From Alentia gelatinosa (lineage: Eukaryota > Annelida > Polychaeta > Phyllodocida > Polynoidae): a DNA stretch of 64,000 nucleotides. Location of the stretch: positions 81,293,193-81,357,192 of the forward strand of contig OX465579.1 in NCBI GenBank assembly GCA_950022655.1. The letters run 5' to 3'. The notes below the pieces were generated by a model, which worked only from the letters and a program-made list of their open reading frames with translations, made no database searches and had not been told where the DNA came from. Below, one piece after another: positions 12,042 through 24,339 of this stretch; the first letter of the stretch is position 1, and every line of letters begins with the position of its first letter. The position numbers and the translations under genes were made by a program.

Positions 12042-12253
12042 CAGTAGAACCCCGCCTACCGGACACCCCGCGTAAGCGGGCACCCCGTGTTAGCGGACAC
12101 CTATGCTCGGTACGGATTCCTCTATTAGATGTTTATTTAACCCCGTGTAAGCGGCCACCCCGTGTAAGCGGACACCCCGTGTAAGCGGGCACCCCGTGTA
12201 CGCGGGCACTTTGGCCCGGAACGGAGGGTGTCCGCTTACCCGGGGTTCTACTG
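12042..12253. mobile_element. pogo/Tigger-like MITE, complete
   Basis: Terminal inverted repeats CAGTAGAACCCCG and CGGGGTTCTACTG (12241-12253) enclose internal CGTAAGCGG/ACACCCCG repeats. TA dinucleotides flank both ends (12040-12041 and 12254-12255), matching the TA target duplication of Tc1/mariner-pogo elements. There is no transposase frame, so it is non-autonomous. Confidence 0.8.
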
Positions 12254-12629
12254 TACATGTATATTCATGAAAATAGGCAATACCGCATCTGTAACCCTAG
12301 GTAAGCCCCGGGTTACTATAAATGACCCGACCGGGAGATCCTCAAAACGACCACGGCGAGAGGGGGAAAAACAGACTGATGTCAGGTCCATCTCCCGGGA
12401 TGCAGATTTAGCGGAAATTCCTGGCAGAAACAAAGATGGCGTCCTCTGACCAGATTAAAAGATATAGAATACAATTTATCAACAGTCACAGACACGGTAA
12501 AGCGGTTGAAAAAGCAGACCGAGCTCCTTCTTATGGAAGTGTGGTTTAGAGCAGAAAACTCAGAACGGATCCCATAGATTACCCACTTATAGGTGTCAAG
12601 CACAACGGTATTGCCTACACAATTGTATC

Positions 12630-13150
12630 AATGTACGTATCGCCTGGGGATGCAGGGAATCGGGAATGATTCAACAAAGAGTATCAGAAGCGATTTGTTT
12701 TCTGGTAAGACAGAAAGGTCACCACATTATCATTTATGTGGATGACTTTGGGGGGTGGGGGTTGGGGAATCAACGTCCACCTAAGCTCAAAGGGCCTATG
12801 AAGAATTTCATAGAGTCTGTAGTGAGCTAGGCGTGACGATCGCCCCCTCAAAGTCAGTAAAACCCACTAAGCTAATGAATAGAATGGCTAGGCTACATAA
12901 TAGACAAAAGTGAAATGAAGGTATCGGTCCCTGATAAAAATTTCGGGAAGATCATTTAAGAGTGCAAAAGGTGGAAAACCAAGAGGAAAGCGACAAAGAA
13001 AGAACTGCAAAGCCTTGAGAAACAACTTGCACATATTTCTTAAGGCCTCTTGCATACTCGAAAAGGTAGGTGTAGATTATTGGATTGCCTCAGGGCGGCT
13101 CACAAAACCGCGGTAGTCAACTTATCGGGGATGAAGTCCGTCGAGAGGTT
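12630..13150 (+). pseudogene. Decayed retrotransposon reverse transcriptase (DIRS-like)
   Basis: In pieces of two plus frames the reverse-transcriptase signature YVDDF (12731-12745) is readable. It is followed by a helix with AQRAYEEFHRVCSELG and a later block EWLGYIID. Further on come an EMKVS strand, a lysine-rich helix and KKELQSL, in the order seen in DIRS-type and some LTR-element polymerases. At least one frame change (near 12890) and in-frame stops near 12958 and 13040 break it, so it is dead. The 330 bp upstream may be the 5' coding part but is unreadable. Confidence 0.65.
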
Positions 13151-16100
13151 GAATAGTTAGTATACGAGAATTGATATTGGTTTAATATGTCCTACTAATT
13201 GCTTCTGAGGTTACGAAAACTATGGAAATCTGCTAAAATGAATTCAATCAGACTCAGAGAAAATCATCAGTTATGAAAAGTCTTTTTTCTACAAGAGCTC
13301 GTGTCAAATACCTGAGGGTGTTAAAACAAGACGCATTTTGAACTGCAAAATGCATGCCGGAGGTTCCCATGAGGATGGGAGATGATTTAAGGAATACAGC
13401 CAGGAATTCCTCGGTTCAACGCAGTGTTTCTTATCTGGCATGTATACGTGGAAGTACTTATATTAATGAATGTTAAACGAGGGAAGGTCCAAGCGCGCCT
13501 ATGTGATTTCTGATTATCATCCCTTGAAATAGGTGCATTCTAATGTCGCTTTGGTCGCTGTTGATTGTGAATGTTATTGTATATCAGACCCACCTGAGCT
13601 TATGGTGATGCACGCAAGAAGGAGAATACAGAGCAGTTCCCTGTCCATGGTTCCATCGAGTGATGCATGGGCTAATAACATCACCAACCCTTTTCGTGTG
13701 CGATATGAGCTGGCGCAATGCGTACTGACCGGTCCGTTGTGGGTGTTATTGCATACACCCGGAGAGGTATATACGTGTGACACCCGATCTGGCACCTGTG
13801 TGTATACAATCCCGAGCATTCATATTGTTTCTCTAGTCTCGTATTCATTGTTTTCCTTTCTCAGGTGGTGTTTTCATTCTAGGTCCGACGACATATGACC
13901 AATTTGTTACTTAGGGAGCCGAGGTCCTTTTCTAATGATGACTACCGAAATGAGGCAACGTATAAAATCTAATAGAATGAATAGTAGGTTCGGAAGAAGG
14001 GTGAAGCAGCCTGAAATATGACATGCTATGCTGCTATAAATTTACTTAACTATTATTGAGCTAACGTTATCCACGGAATAGTTTATAAATTGTCGATGTT
14101 GGACTGAAATAAACGATGTTAGTTCAAGGAAGATTGGTTTCGATGGTAAAATATAGCTTTCCAAAAATCTAGACACGGTTTATTAAAAATTCAAGACTCT
14201 CCCTTCAAAAGGAATTGCAGAAATGATTAAAAATGTTTCTATTAAAACTTGTAAAAGAATAATTCACTCTTTACAAGATATTCCATTGAGAATGTTTTGC
14301 GTTCCATGATTATATTTACTTGCGGATCTCCGGTGTGTAGGCCAAGTTCATCAGAAGGTAGGCCTACTTCCGGGTGCGGCTGGATTTTGCAGCATCAATA
14401 TGCTAGAGTACTAATTTGATGTTTGATAATACTGTATCATAGTATCATATAGTGAAAATACACCTATTATGATACAAAGAACGATCATACCACACAATAC
14501 TCCAGATATCTCTTTCATTCCGGATTAGCCGAATCATTCAAGCTGCTTTTTAGTTTTGAGAGACTGATGATTAGTCGATGTGTTCGGGATTGTTTGTTTG
14601 TTTACTCTCTATGGCAGCATCAGAACACTACCACGTTCACTTCATATAGCTTATAGCCTCTATAGAATCAAAGTAGGTGTGAATGGTATAGAATTACATG
14701 TATTATGTATTCATAGTAATGCAATACAGCACACACAAAGCAATATGAGTTGAATATAATCATATGTACATTAGCCCTTAAGTGTCGTAACAAAGCTGAT
14801 GGTGAGGCAACAAGTCGGCGTGACGAAAAAAGAAGCCTGTTTGGACTGACCAAATGACACCTGAGCCACCAGATAATAATAAATCAATAGCAGCTCAGGG
14901 GTCTCACAGTCGTATCAACGTTTGGTAGAATAACTTGTCCAGAAAAAATATATCATCGTGTTTCATGCCAATATAGATATTGTAAAGGGGCCCAAAGCTG
15001 ATCGAGAAAGGTTGAATGCATTTAGGGGTGGTATTGGATTTTTAAAATGTCATGGTTATGCCTCCTCAGTCTAAATCTGGTGTAGCAATGTTAATTCATG
15101 GACATTTTCTTAGGAGTCTCGTAATGTATGGTATTGTAGAGGTATCTCTTTAAAGTTTATCAACAATGAGATTCGTGAGAATGATAAAATAAAAGACCTA
15201 TGATGGTGGGCAATTGAATAAATGAGTAAGTTGAGGTGACTAGAAGTGGTATTTGTCATGAAGACAGAAGTGGTGAAGTGAATGAAGGTAAGAAAAGCTT
15301 TTTAGTAATGAAATGTTCCGCCAGGTGGCCTCAGTGAGCCATCCTAAATTCGAAGATATTTAGCTAAATGAACGGCAAGGAAGGTAGGTTAGTCATTTGG
15401 GAAATTCCGAAACTTGTCATATCGCTTCGCCTGGATATTGAGTCAATTGAAATATAAAGAATGAAAAGAAAATGAAGGAAAGAATGGCTAAAACTTCAAG
15501 TCATTTTATTTCAATTCGAGCACGTCAGATTTGAGCTGAAGTTGTTCATAAAACAAAAGGTAATAAGCCTTCCTCATATATTTACAACCATGTCACCCTC
15601 CGACATTATAGCAACCTCTTTTACCAATCATCCAAAAATCTATTCGCCATTGGCCAATTATAATACATATAAAACACCTATATTTGTCGAAACTCAATTT
15701 TTCCTTTTGCAGATTTATTTACATATGAAAAAGTACACCTGATTAGATATAATCATGGCACAAGGATCAGAGACTCCGAACACATAAGTTTGCCTGCGTT
15801 TTCTCTCATATTTATGTACAACAAATGTGACAAGTTTATACATCAAACAGATCATATATAATTACTTGTAACATCCAAGATTAAGTTCCTCGTATTCTTA
15901 TATCATTCATGATGATTTTTATTCACTTAATTTCCTTTTTTTCCTCATTATAGTAATCATGTCTATTAAGTTGTTTGATTTCGATGTAAAACAGGTTTCT
16001 GCCATATTATTGTTTGATGATGCATTGTTATTACCAGCCATTTGTAATTGATTAGTAGCAGTGTATATTACAGTTTCGTATTCAAAGTGGTAATTCTTTA

Positions 16101-16400
16101 TGTGTATTGATAAATGGTTAACTTCCGTTGCGATTGGTTGCATATTGTATTCCCAAGAACGTAATGATCGAAAAATTTTAGGTTGATTGATAAAAAGGGA
16201 TGTAAAAGAGTAATTATCGTTTTATACGTTATGATGATAATGCATTTTAGGCATGGTTAAACTTGGACATACTGAAGTCTTTGAATATGGACATTCATTT
16301 AGAAAACATTATTTTTCAATATGTTTACTTATAGTTCACGCCATGGTCATGTCGGAGTGATGTGAGATCATAATTGACCGGGCTATCTGCGGCTAGGATT
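13151..16400. other. Gene-free AT-rich stretch
   Basis: No exon, RNA gene or clear repeat could be supported. A 121-codon plus frame at 13533-13898 has an overlapping open frame on the other strand and no recognisable domain. A GTGTATAC/GTATACAC inverted pair lies at about 13750-13810. The rest is unstructured. Confidence 0.4.
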
Positions 16401-16414
16401 TTATAGAGCAGACA

Positions 16415-16645
16415 AGACATCAACATGGAGATTTAAATGAAGACATCAACATGGAGATTTAACTGGATGTTGGAAGTAAGTTGAATTATTCTGATATTAT
16501 AATGCTATTCTAATGTCCGTGAAAGGGGTGAGCTAAATCCAGAACCCTACTTGAATCATAAAATGAAAAGGACCATAATCTTCACTTTGCATAGTCTCGA
16601 TGACGATTGCAACGCAATCAAACTTGTGGAGTATTGTGTATTTAT
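16415..16645. repeat. 26-bp tandem duplication and decayed copy of the 9.3-kb palindromic family
   Basis: AGACATCAACATGGAGATTT stands at 16415 and 16441. Further on, AAGGGGTGAGCTAAATCCAG and CTCGATGACGATTGC..CTTGTGGAGTATTGTG match, inverted and with changes, the element at 9244-9405. The CATCAACATGGAGATT word also recurs inverted at about 10484-10505 beside another fragment of this family. Confidence 0.55.
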
Positions 16646-17446
16646 ATCATTGTCAGTCCAGGTCTATACAAGAGGAAGGGATAGGGTAGTTGGAAGGAGT
16701 ACACAGTAGGACACAGGAATGAGACTTGGCTAAACTACAATGTGAAAGTCAGTGGTTTCATATCACAGAGGTAACAGGGTTCAGGCACTCAGAGATGGAC
16801 GTATATGATTCCATCTCATAACAAAGCAGTTTCTTTTTAACAAAGTGCCAAGAGTAGGGGGCACGTTCACTCATTACCTTTTATCTTCACTTGCCTGTAT
16901 GCAGCCTGGAAAACTACAATCCTAGGCAAAAAATACTTTTTATGATGTGATTGTTAGATTTTGCCAGTGACATGGACAACAAGAGGAATGAGGAGTGATG
17001 GAAAATGGGAAGTGCAGATCTAGCGATATACAATATGCGCAGTTCTACATTGCTGACAAAATAAGAATTGGTTACAAGCGGATCACCAGCGGATTTTGAT
17101 GGTCTACAGTGAGACAGCTCTGGACAAAGATTTGTTAAGGATTTTCGTTAAAGCACGTCATTATTAAAGTCTTCCAACGAAACCCAAGCACCATGACGTT
17201 CATCCCATCATCAAACTATTGTTTATTATCTTAGTTGTTTCGGATGATTCCATTAGGTATTAAGATGATTTGATGCCATAAATACGTCCCGACACCACAG
17301 GTGGAGGGAGGTATTTATGGCATCAAAAGGCCGAGAATGGCATCCCTACGGACTCAGTCACTACGTTTTCATATTATTACATACCTAAATATCAAGAAAA
17401 AATGCATATTGTGTACTTAATTTATGTGCCTGTTGACTCGAGGCAT

Positions 17447-17503
17447 CCACTACGGGCACAGTGCGCCCGAATATTCACTATGGGCGCAGTGCGCCCGAAC
17501 ATT
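17447..17503. repeat. Two-copy tandem repeat with GGGCGCAGTGCGCCC palindrome
   Basis: Two 29-bp copies of CACTA.GGGC.CAGTGCGCCC follow each other. The second contains a perfect 7-1-7 palindrome. Confidence 0.7.
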
Positions 17504-17861
17504 ATCAATACTATACCCCTAGCAGCGGGAAGTATTTCATAGACATTCGGCCATAGGTATGTAATAATGAATATGACATGGATAGAGTCAAATGATGGGT
17601 AAGAGATGGCTTAATTTTAACGCTTTCAGTCTGACCCCCTAGCGGGAGGCCCACATGTTAAGTCCAACAAATATAAAGAAATATACCCCCAGGGGATGAT
17701 GCTCTTATGGCAATGGTACCGGAAGTAGCATTTAATATGCACTGTCTTAGTTACATATAGAACACTCACACTGAATATAGGGTTTTTGAATTATTTTGAA
17801 AAAATTAAGAACATCTACGAATTTTGTCCCATATATAGAATACTGTTTTTAGCAATGGCCC

Positions 17862-17955
17862 CCCAAAATGCCTGGAGGCATTCTTCGTCCCCTGCATGGG
17901 AGTGCCTCAAGGTATTAGTCATCCCCTGCCCGGGAGTGCCTAAAGGCATTGCCCG
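17862..17955. repeat. TGCCTGGAGGCATT short repeats
   Basis: Three degenerate copies of a TGCCTGGAGGCATTCnTCCCCTGC unit. The same TGCCTGGAGGCAT palindromic core recurs at 34.43-34.51 and 36.57-36.65 kb. Confidence 0.55.
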
Positions 17956-18100
17956 GACTGATATGGATGAAGTGGGAATGAATGCAAAATCAAAATATAA
18001 TTTTATTCCATAATATATCATTCAGGTGAGCATGAGCCACGGAGCAGACAATTAAATATCGGGGCACCGGTTCCTTGGTAGGTCACTTACATAATCCGAT

Positions 18101-18120
18101 TTACACGTTATAACGTGTAA
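18101..18120. repeat. Perfect 20-bp palindrome
   Basis: TTACACGTTATAACGTGTAA is its own reverse complement. It overlaps the stop codon of the candidate exon above. Confidence 0.8.
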
Positions 18121-18400
18121 GGGGTAAGCAATGCTGCCAAATGGGAAATAAGTTCCGCTCCATAGACTGAGTATTTTTCTTGTATGGATTGTAGCAACTG
18201 CTCCTGTGAATGTTGGCAAACTCCAAGATGAGGTAGGAAAGGTAGAACATTGGTGCTGCTCGTAGGACATGTTGTACTTGTCCCATATGTTTCTGTATAT
18301 ATATAAACGTGTGTATTTGTGTCGTCTATATGTTGTGTCTTCATCGATACGTGTTGTTGAGGTATGTGTCGCAGTCCTTCCACCCACTCACAGGTGCGCT
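18108..18400 (-). CDS. Possible exon, frame unresolved
   Basis: A good acceptor (TCATTTCAG) precedes 18400, and a strong GTAAGTGA donor lies at 18090. If joined in phase 1, the frame gives 96 residues with Cys and Gln/Ser and a stop at 18108. A second acceptor (TATATATACAG, near 18290) opens another frame that reads through to the donor. Segment 18110-18290 is open in all three minus frames, so the right one cannot be chosen by eye. It fits the phase of the exon at 23067-23220 and could end the UBAN gene, or be unrelated. Confidence 0.22.
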
Positions 18401-18429
18401 CTGAAATGATCGGATTAAATATCAAATTA

Positions 18430-21400
18430 ATTTATCTGTTCTCACCTCCTTCTTTTGTTCTATGATTCTTTATTCATCATTTGGAAATTTTGTTGTTCAA
18501 TGATAAATCGTGTCAGCAGCGTTGTTTTTCAAGGTTTGAAAGATAATCAGCTGGTCTGAGTGAACCAATAGGATAGGGTTTTTAAGAGATGTGAATTACT
18601 GTGTATCAGATTCCAATGGCGACAAGTATTATCCCCAAAATTATACAATATGGCACCGTCGACTGAATTCGGCGTACCACACAGTAAAGGATCATGGCTG
18701 GGATACTTTGCATGTTAATAAGAAAATGACTGGTTTGAAATGTGAATGGATGGAGTATTATATATAGATAGATAATATTATGGCATATAAACTGGTATGA
18801 ATCAATGAAAATATATATATATGTAGATTAGTTGAGTAACACAACATGCAATATGTTATTTAATCAAGGAAAGGGTTTATTACATATCCCGAAAGAAATA
18901 CACAGTAGCAAGGGCACAACTAATTTCCTACTTAGAAAAAGAGTGTATGCAAGTGCACAAAGCAGGTAACGGAGGATCTCTGATCTTTTATGGGTTTTGT
19001 ATCGGTTTTAATTATGGGGTTAACATTAAAAATAGAGTTGCTTATACAGCCGGGAATGAAAATCATCAGGATAAGCTATTACTATATACTATTTACTATT
19101 TAATTTTTGGACTTTACCTAATGAATTGATCAACATAAATCACGACATCTCCCTCCAACGGCCTGTCTATTGTGTTATTACCAATAAGCTTGCCTGCAAG
19201 CCCTCCCTCTGCCATTAAAGATGGCATTTGCTGTAGGTATTGAAAGACTTTCGCGTATCTAAGGAAATCATAGTGTCTGCTAGACATTGATTAATTGAGT
19301 CGTGCTATAACTTTATTGACAACTGTTTCGATGTACAGTAGAACCCCGCCTAACGGACACCCCGCGTAAGCGGGCACCCCGCGTTAGCGGACACTTTTGC
19401 TCGGAACGGAATTTTTTCCCTCTATTAGATGTTTATTTTAACCTCGCGTAAGCGGACACCCCGCGTATTTGTTATTGAATATAATAAGTTTTACTGATAT
19501 TAGTACATAGACCGTGTGCATATTGAATATAGACCCAAAAGACCGGAAAGGGCCCCGACTTCATTTTAGAGGAACTCCGGCACATAAGAACCTGCGTATA
19601 AGAAGGTGACATATCTTTAGACCTGACTTATAGCAGTGGTCTATGAATGATAAACTGTATGAAAAAAGGGTGGTATGTCCCAGACCATAGACACCATAAA
19701 ACTAAGCTTCGGCAATATCTAATTCAATCGCTGTTAATTTATTAGGATACGAAAACAACTGACTATACAAACGGGTTTTTTTCATCGCTTAAGGTCAATG
19801 AATCGAAACTGCTGCGTTAACTAGTAGTCCTTGATAGCCTAGGCGGCTAAAAAATGGGTAAATACTAGTCACCTATTGATTCGTGTCCTTGACCTTCTAT
19901 TCCATTATATCTCTGCGCATCTAGTTCAATCTCCAAGCAGATTGTGTACAAACAGAATACTTGTACATGTGTACATGTATATATGGCATAATGTTGTCAA
20001 CTACCTTGATAAACCTAGAACATACATGAAACACCAATGAAATTACATATTCAGCTTTCCGGAGTTCTGTCCTGTGTAGTGCATGGACCTCTCGCATGCA
20101 TATAAACGTTGAGCAAAAAATGCTAACGTTACAAAAACCAATAATTGTGTAGTTCTGGTCCTCTGAGTGCACTATTAACGATGTGGTCCAGATCCACGTT
20201 TAGTTTCACACTGTTTAAAAATATTAAGTGCCTTATTGACCCAGCTGAGGTATAGAAGACTCTCCTAACAATAACTTATCCTAATTTTGTAAAAGAAAAA
20301 AGAAAACTCACACAAGCAAACAAACTACGAGAAAATGGTACCTTATCTTATCGGAACCTATCGCACATTATGATAAGACGCACTTATCCATCTGCTCATT
20401 GTGATAAACGCATTCAGGGGTATCGCGTTGGTTCATCAATTCAATTCAACAACGGTTTCGCAAATTTTGTACATGAATATTCAATCGATTTGTTCTGAGA
20501 AAATGTGAGTGCTATATAACATATATCTCTATTCCGCCAGACATTCACAAAAGATATTGGGTTCAGAGAAGAAGGGTTCCAAAGCACTTAACAGATGTGG
20601 GTGGATTATTATATCGTAAATCCCAAGCATATTGGTACTTTAGCATTTCAGTTGATAAAAAGGGGGACATACTTCTCTGATCTGCGCCTAAGAATAAAAA
20701 CATAATTCTTATTTGACGTGGATTTAACGAAAGATTAAGCTATTCTTTTGTACCATATTGTTGTTTATATAAAAGAATGCATTAGCTTAGCAACTGGATA
20801 TAAGTATCGTTCGCGATGTATTGGGGTGTGTATGGTGGATACATGTACGGTCAATAATAATTTTTATAGAATACCCTTGCAAATATATTAAAGTTGAGGA
20901 CTGACCTACCATAGCACCATGTCTTGGTCCTATGCAATTGGACCGGAACTAAATTGTGCCCACAACACCAGGTTGGTCCTCCTGTGGCTTAATTTGGAAG
21001 ACCCTTTTCCAATCCCAGTCTACATGTAGGTTTTATTACCTGTTGTCTGTTGTACTGACGCATATCACGTCGTTTCTGACCGCATGCATCACAAAAATCA
21101 TTTTCTGGTAGATTTACCAGAGTACATCTCGAACAAGACCACTCCCGACCAGTCAGCTTGGATTCTGGAATTCAAAGTTTCAATAATGTATTTTTTTTAA
21201 TTACCTTTACAGGGAGAGATGATTAGACCTCAATAGATAAAATTGTTCTATCATGAAAGAGAAAACGTGTAATGGATGAGTACAATTTAAAGCGGTATGA
21301 AACTTTAGTATTCTATCTTCTTTCTATACTTGTGCTTAGATAGCTAGGACATTCAGCTGCGATAATATCAATCAATAAAGGACCTTGAATATCCATTAGA

Positions 21401-22550
21401 ACAATAATTGTTGAAACGTGTTCCCAGAGAGAAAGAAACTTGAACGCCACTGATACCGTAAACAATCTAAGGTCAACTTATTACAGATGTCATTAATAGA
21501 TGGACACAGTAGCCAATGAATTTAGGGATATAGACTGCAGTACTTATACATGTCGTTGCTAAGAAACGCCAGTCGTACATCATGTGGAGGAACCTGTAGT
21601 CGCCGACAACAGGCACTTCCTCTCAAACATATGTTATCGTGGCATTGCATTTGAAGAGAGGGACACTAGTCAGTGACTACAGGGGGTTGTTTAATTTTGA
21701 AGTCTTTTGGAGGAGGACAGTGTGGATGACGGATACCTCCACCGACGATAATTTCGGGGAGAGCTCGCCGAAAGCGTTTAATTATATCTCTCGTCTATGG
21801 GGGGTGAAATCCTCAGTCATAGTCTCGGTTGAATGACCCCGATCGTGTCTCAGGACAAAATACACCCCCAAGACAGTCTGCGGACACTTACACAAACACT
21901 ACAAGTGGCGCCATATATTGGTCTTTTTGATAACTTATTTCTTCAGTAATAGTTATTAATAGTGCAAGCAAATATTTTTAGATATTCTCGATTTATCTCT
22001 GTCAGTTTGTTTTCTAGTCAATAACAAAGATGTGTCCATAGGTTTAATTGGATAGATTAAGCTGTTATTTTGATTCTCCCAGGATACCCCAGAGCATATC
22101 AACAGGACCCTTCTCACGGGGTATCATTCCCCCGCGATAATTTATTAACCACAAATTTGACGATACCTCGTGGATCTGTCCTTCCCCGTGATAAATCGAA
22201 TTATTACACCCAAACCCTACTACGACCTCTCCTCGGACCTTGAAGTATCGTTGGGGTTGATAATTAAATGGCCCCCAAATCCCACCTAGCTGCTGGTAGG
22301 GCGTTCTGGTCAGCGATTAGAGCCCTGAAAGCCCCATATATAGGAAATTGTCAGTATGGCATCTTTTCACTTAGATCGAGGCATGTTATCATTTCGGATT
22401 TCAATATCAAATTTAAATCGCCAAGTGGAGATATGTGAACTAACCACGTGCTGGGAAAGGTGATGATTGATCCAGATGGTGTAGTGGTAGTTTGATGTTA
22501 TTGGTGTCTATAATCCTATGGTCAGGTTTCTGCAATATAAGAGAGCCATG
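18430..22550. other. Long stretch without supportable genes
   Basis: Apart from a Tigger-like fragment at 19336-19466, I see no exon with both splice sites and a domain. The 60-83-residue frames have no recognisable content. Confidence 0.35.
19336..19466. mobile_element. Truncated pogo/Tigger-like MITE
   Basis: Begins CAGTAGAACCCCGCC after a TA and carries the same CGTAAGCGG/ACACCCCG units as the complete copy at 12042. It breaks off at CCCCGCG without the right end. Confidence 0.75.
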
Positions 22551-22559
22551 AACAATAAG

Positions 22560-22700
22560 AAGGCGATGGATGGATGGATGGGTAGATCGGTGAATGGGTG
22601 ATGGGTTGAGAATGAATGATTGTTTGAAGTTACAAACAATAAATGAAAGAAATAGGAGGACGAATACTGGATGAGTGGAAATCAACTGACAATAAGGTGG
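22560..22700. repeat. Degenerate ATGG microsatellite
   Basis: Runs of GATGGATGGATGGATGGGT decay into GGTGAATGGGTGATGGG. The long minus frame across it is simple sequence. Confidence 0.6.
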
Positions 22701-23066
22701 AAGCGTGGATAGATGGGGAGTAATTAAATAAGTGAATATGTGCATACATAAACAGATAACGTTGCAAGACTATCTGTATTCGGTTCGTTTCACCACACAC
22801 CAGGAAGTATATATCGGTTAGTTCTTGCGGCCTACATAACTATGAAGTATGACCGGCTAGATCGGTAGATGTTTATAACGTAATATTCGTCTCTTTTGTA
22901 TGCTGGCCTATAAATTGAAACCGCACAATTATACTTTTATATATTTTAAAGTAGAGGGACGATTTCTTACTATTTCTATTTATAGTCAATAAAGCCATGT
23001 TTTCCATTATCTAAAACTGTTATGAGGCAATTACTCCAAGAGAAAGAGAAGCCCTACTCCTCACAC

Positions 23067-23220
23067 CTTTGAGGAAGAAGACCTGTGTGTAGAGCGGCAG
23101 TGTACATGTCACACGCCACTGTGGACGGTCCCCACGCGGCACCGTGATCAGGGAGGGGTCAATATACCCAGCTGGTATAGTGGGCCAATGGTCTTTACCA
23201 TCTGTGGGAGCACAGTACAC
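23067..23220 (-). CDS. Probable internal exon, unknown domain
   Basis: Acceptor CCACCTGAG|G, donor AAAG|GTGTGA, phase 0 in and phase 1 out, 51 codons. The frame is compositionally protein-like: two Cys, WPTIPAG, a proline- and charge-rich PRGDRPQWRV and a hydrophobic YTQVFF end. The incoming phase matches the last exon of the upstream coiled-coil gene (24340), 1.1 kb away, so it may be its next exon. I do not recognise the domain. Confidence 0.45.
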
Positions 23221-23264
23221 CTCAGGTGGGGTATGGACAACTCATACGTTATATATTATAGAGG

Positions 23265-23565
23265 AAACCCATGAAAGTTTAGGGTCAGAGCTTGTATCCC
23301 ATCGAGTAGATGAATCGCGTAGTAATTCACAAGGCGAAGCCGCGTGAATTATGTAGCGATTCAAACGAGATTGGATTGAGCTCTGCCCCTAAACTTGAAT
23401 GGGTTTCTGAATTTATCTCACCCTTTACATTGACTAATGGGCTAACATTTGTGACATAATCCCCCATTGGATATTTTTCCAAAATATCTCATTGGCATTA
23501 GATACGAGTTCCCAATGTTAAGTCTATGGAGAAAAAATATCTGGGGTGAGATAAAACATGGATCC
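23265..23565. mobile_element. Palindromic MITE, second copy of the 9.3-kb family
   Basis: Positions 23265-23407 form a hairpin: AAACCCATGAAAGTTTAGG pairs with CCTAAACTTGAATGGGTTT around a CAAGGCGAAGCCGCG centre. Then TTTATCTCACCC and, 130 bp on, GGGGTGAGATAAA form a second inverted pair. Layout and the TTTATCTCACCC module match 9244-9600. Confidence 0.65.
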
Positions 23566-23604
23566 ACAGTGAGTTAGCTTTTATATCCTGTATCAGGATC
23601 AGGT

Positions 23605-23825
23605 CTACATAGATACACACAGAGATACAGATACATAGACACACAGAGATACAGACATACAAAGATACGCAGACAGACAAAGACATACAGATACTCTCAC
23701 ACTCAGACATTAACATACACCCTCAGATACATACACTGATACAAAGGTATGTACAAGCAGGCAAAGACACAGATACATAGTCAGAGATATGATACACAGA
23801 GTTCCATGCCCCCCCCCCCCCCCCT
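23605..23825. repeat. AGATACA microsatellite followed by a poly-C run
   Basis: Repeats of GATACACAGA/GATACAGACA run to about 23800 and are followed by about 15 C. Simple sequence only. Confidence 0.75.
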
Positions 23826-24339
23826 CCAAACACCAATCTTGTTTACAAATAACCTTGATGGAACCAGTTAAACCTTGACTCTACCTGTCATGACTTACTG
23901 CTCTGCCACTTTTCTCTCACTTGGCCTTGTAAATTCATTAGAGAACTACAGTAAGATTATGCTGTGTAAATACAGATACACAGATATACATAGAAATCGA
24001 CCATATATTGTGTTCCATACCATATTTTCTTGTTGTGAGCATTGTACTGCTGGTAATAGTGTGACTCTTTTGGATTCATTAACTAAATTTAATTGCCTGA
24101 TATTATCTTTAACACCCCTGGTGTATCCAGGTTAAAACACCTTTCGGGTCATCCTTACATATCTATATATTCTATTTCGGGGTCAAAACCTTTCATTAGT
24201 GGACCCCGTAGTCGCAATCCCATTATCCGTAGTTAGACATGCAATATTAAAGGTCCGAATCTATCAGGTGTTTCTTCCAATAGCTGGGCGAAAGAAATAA
24301 GCAATTTGATATAATATCTTAGAGAGAAAATCAACTTAC

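Noticed and set aside
13533..13898. 121-codon plus open frame with overlapping minus frame
   Set aside because: Both strands are open and neither shows a known domain or exon borders.
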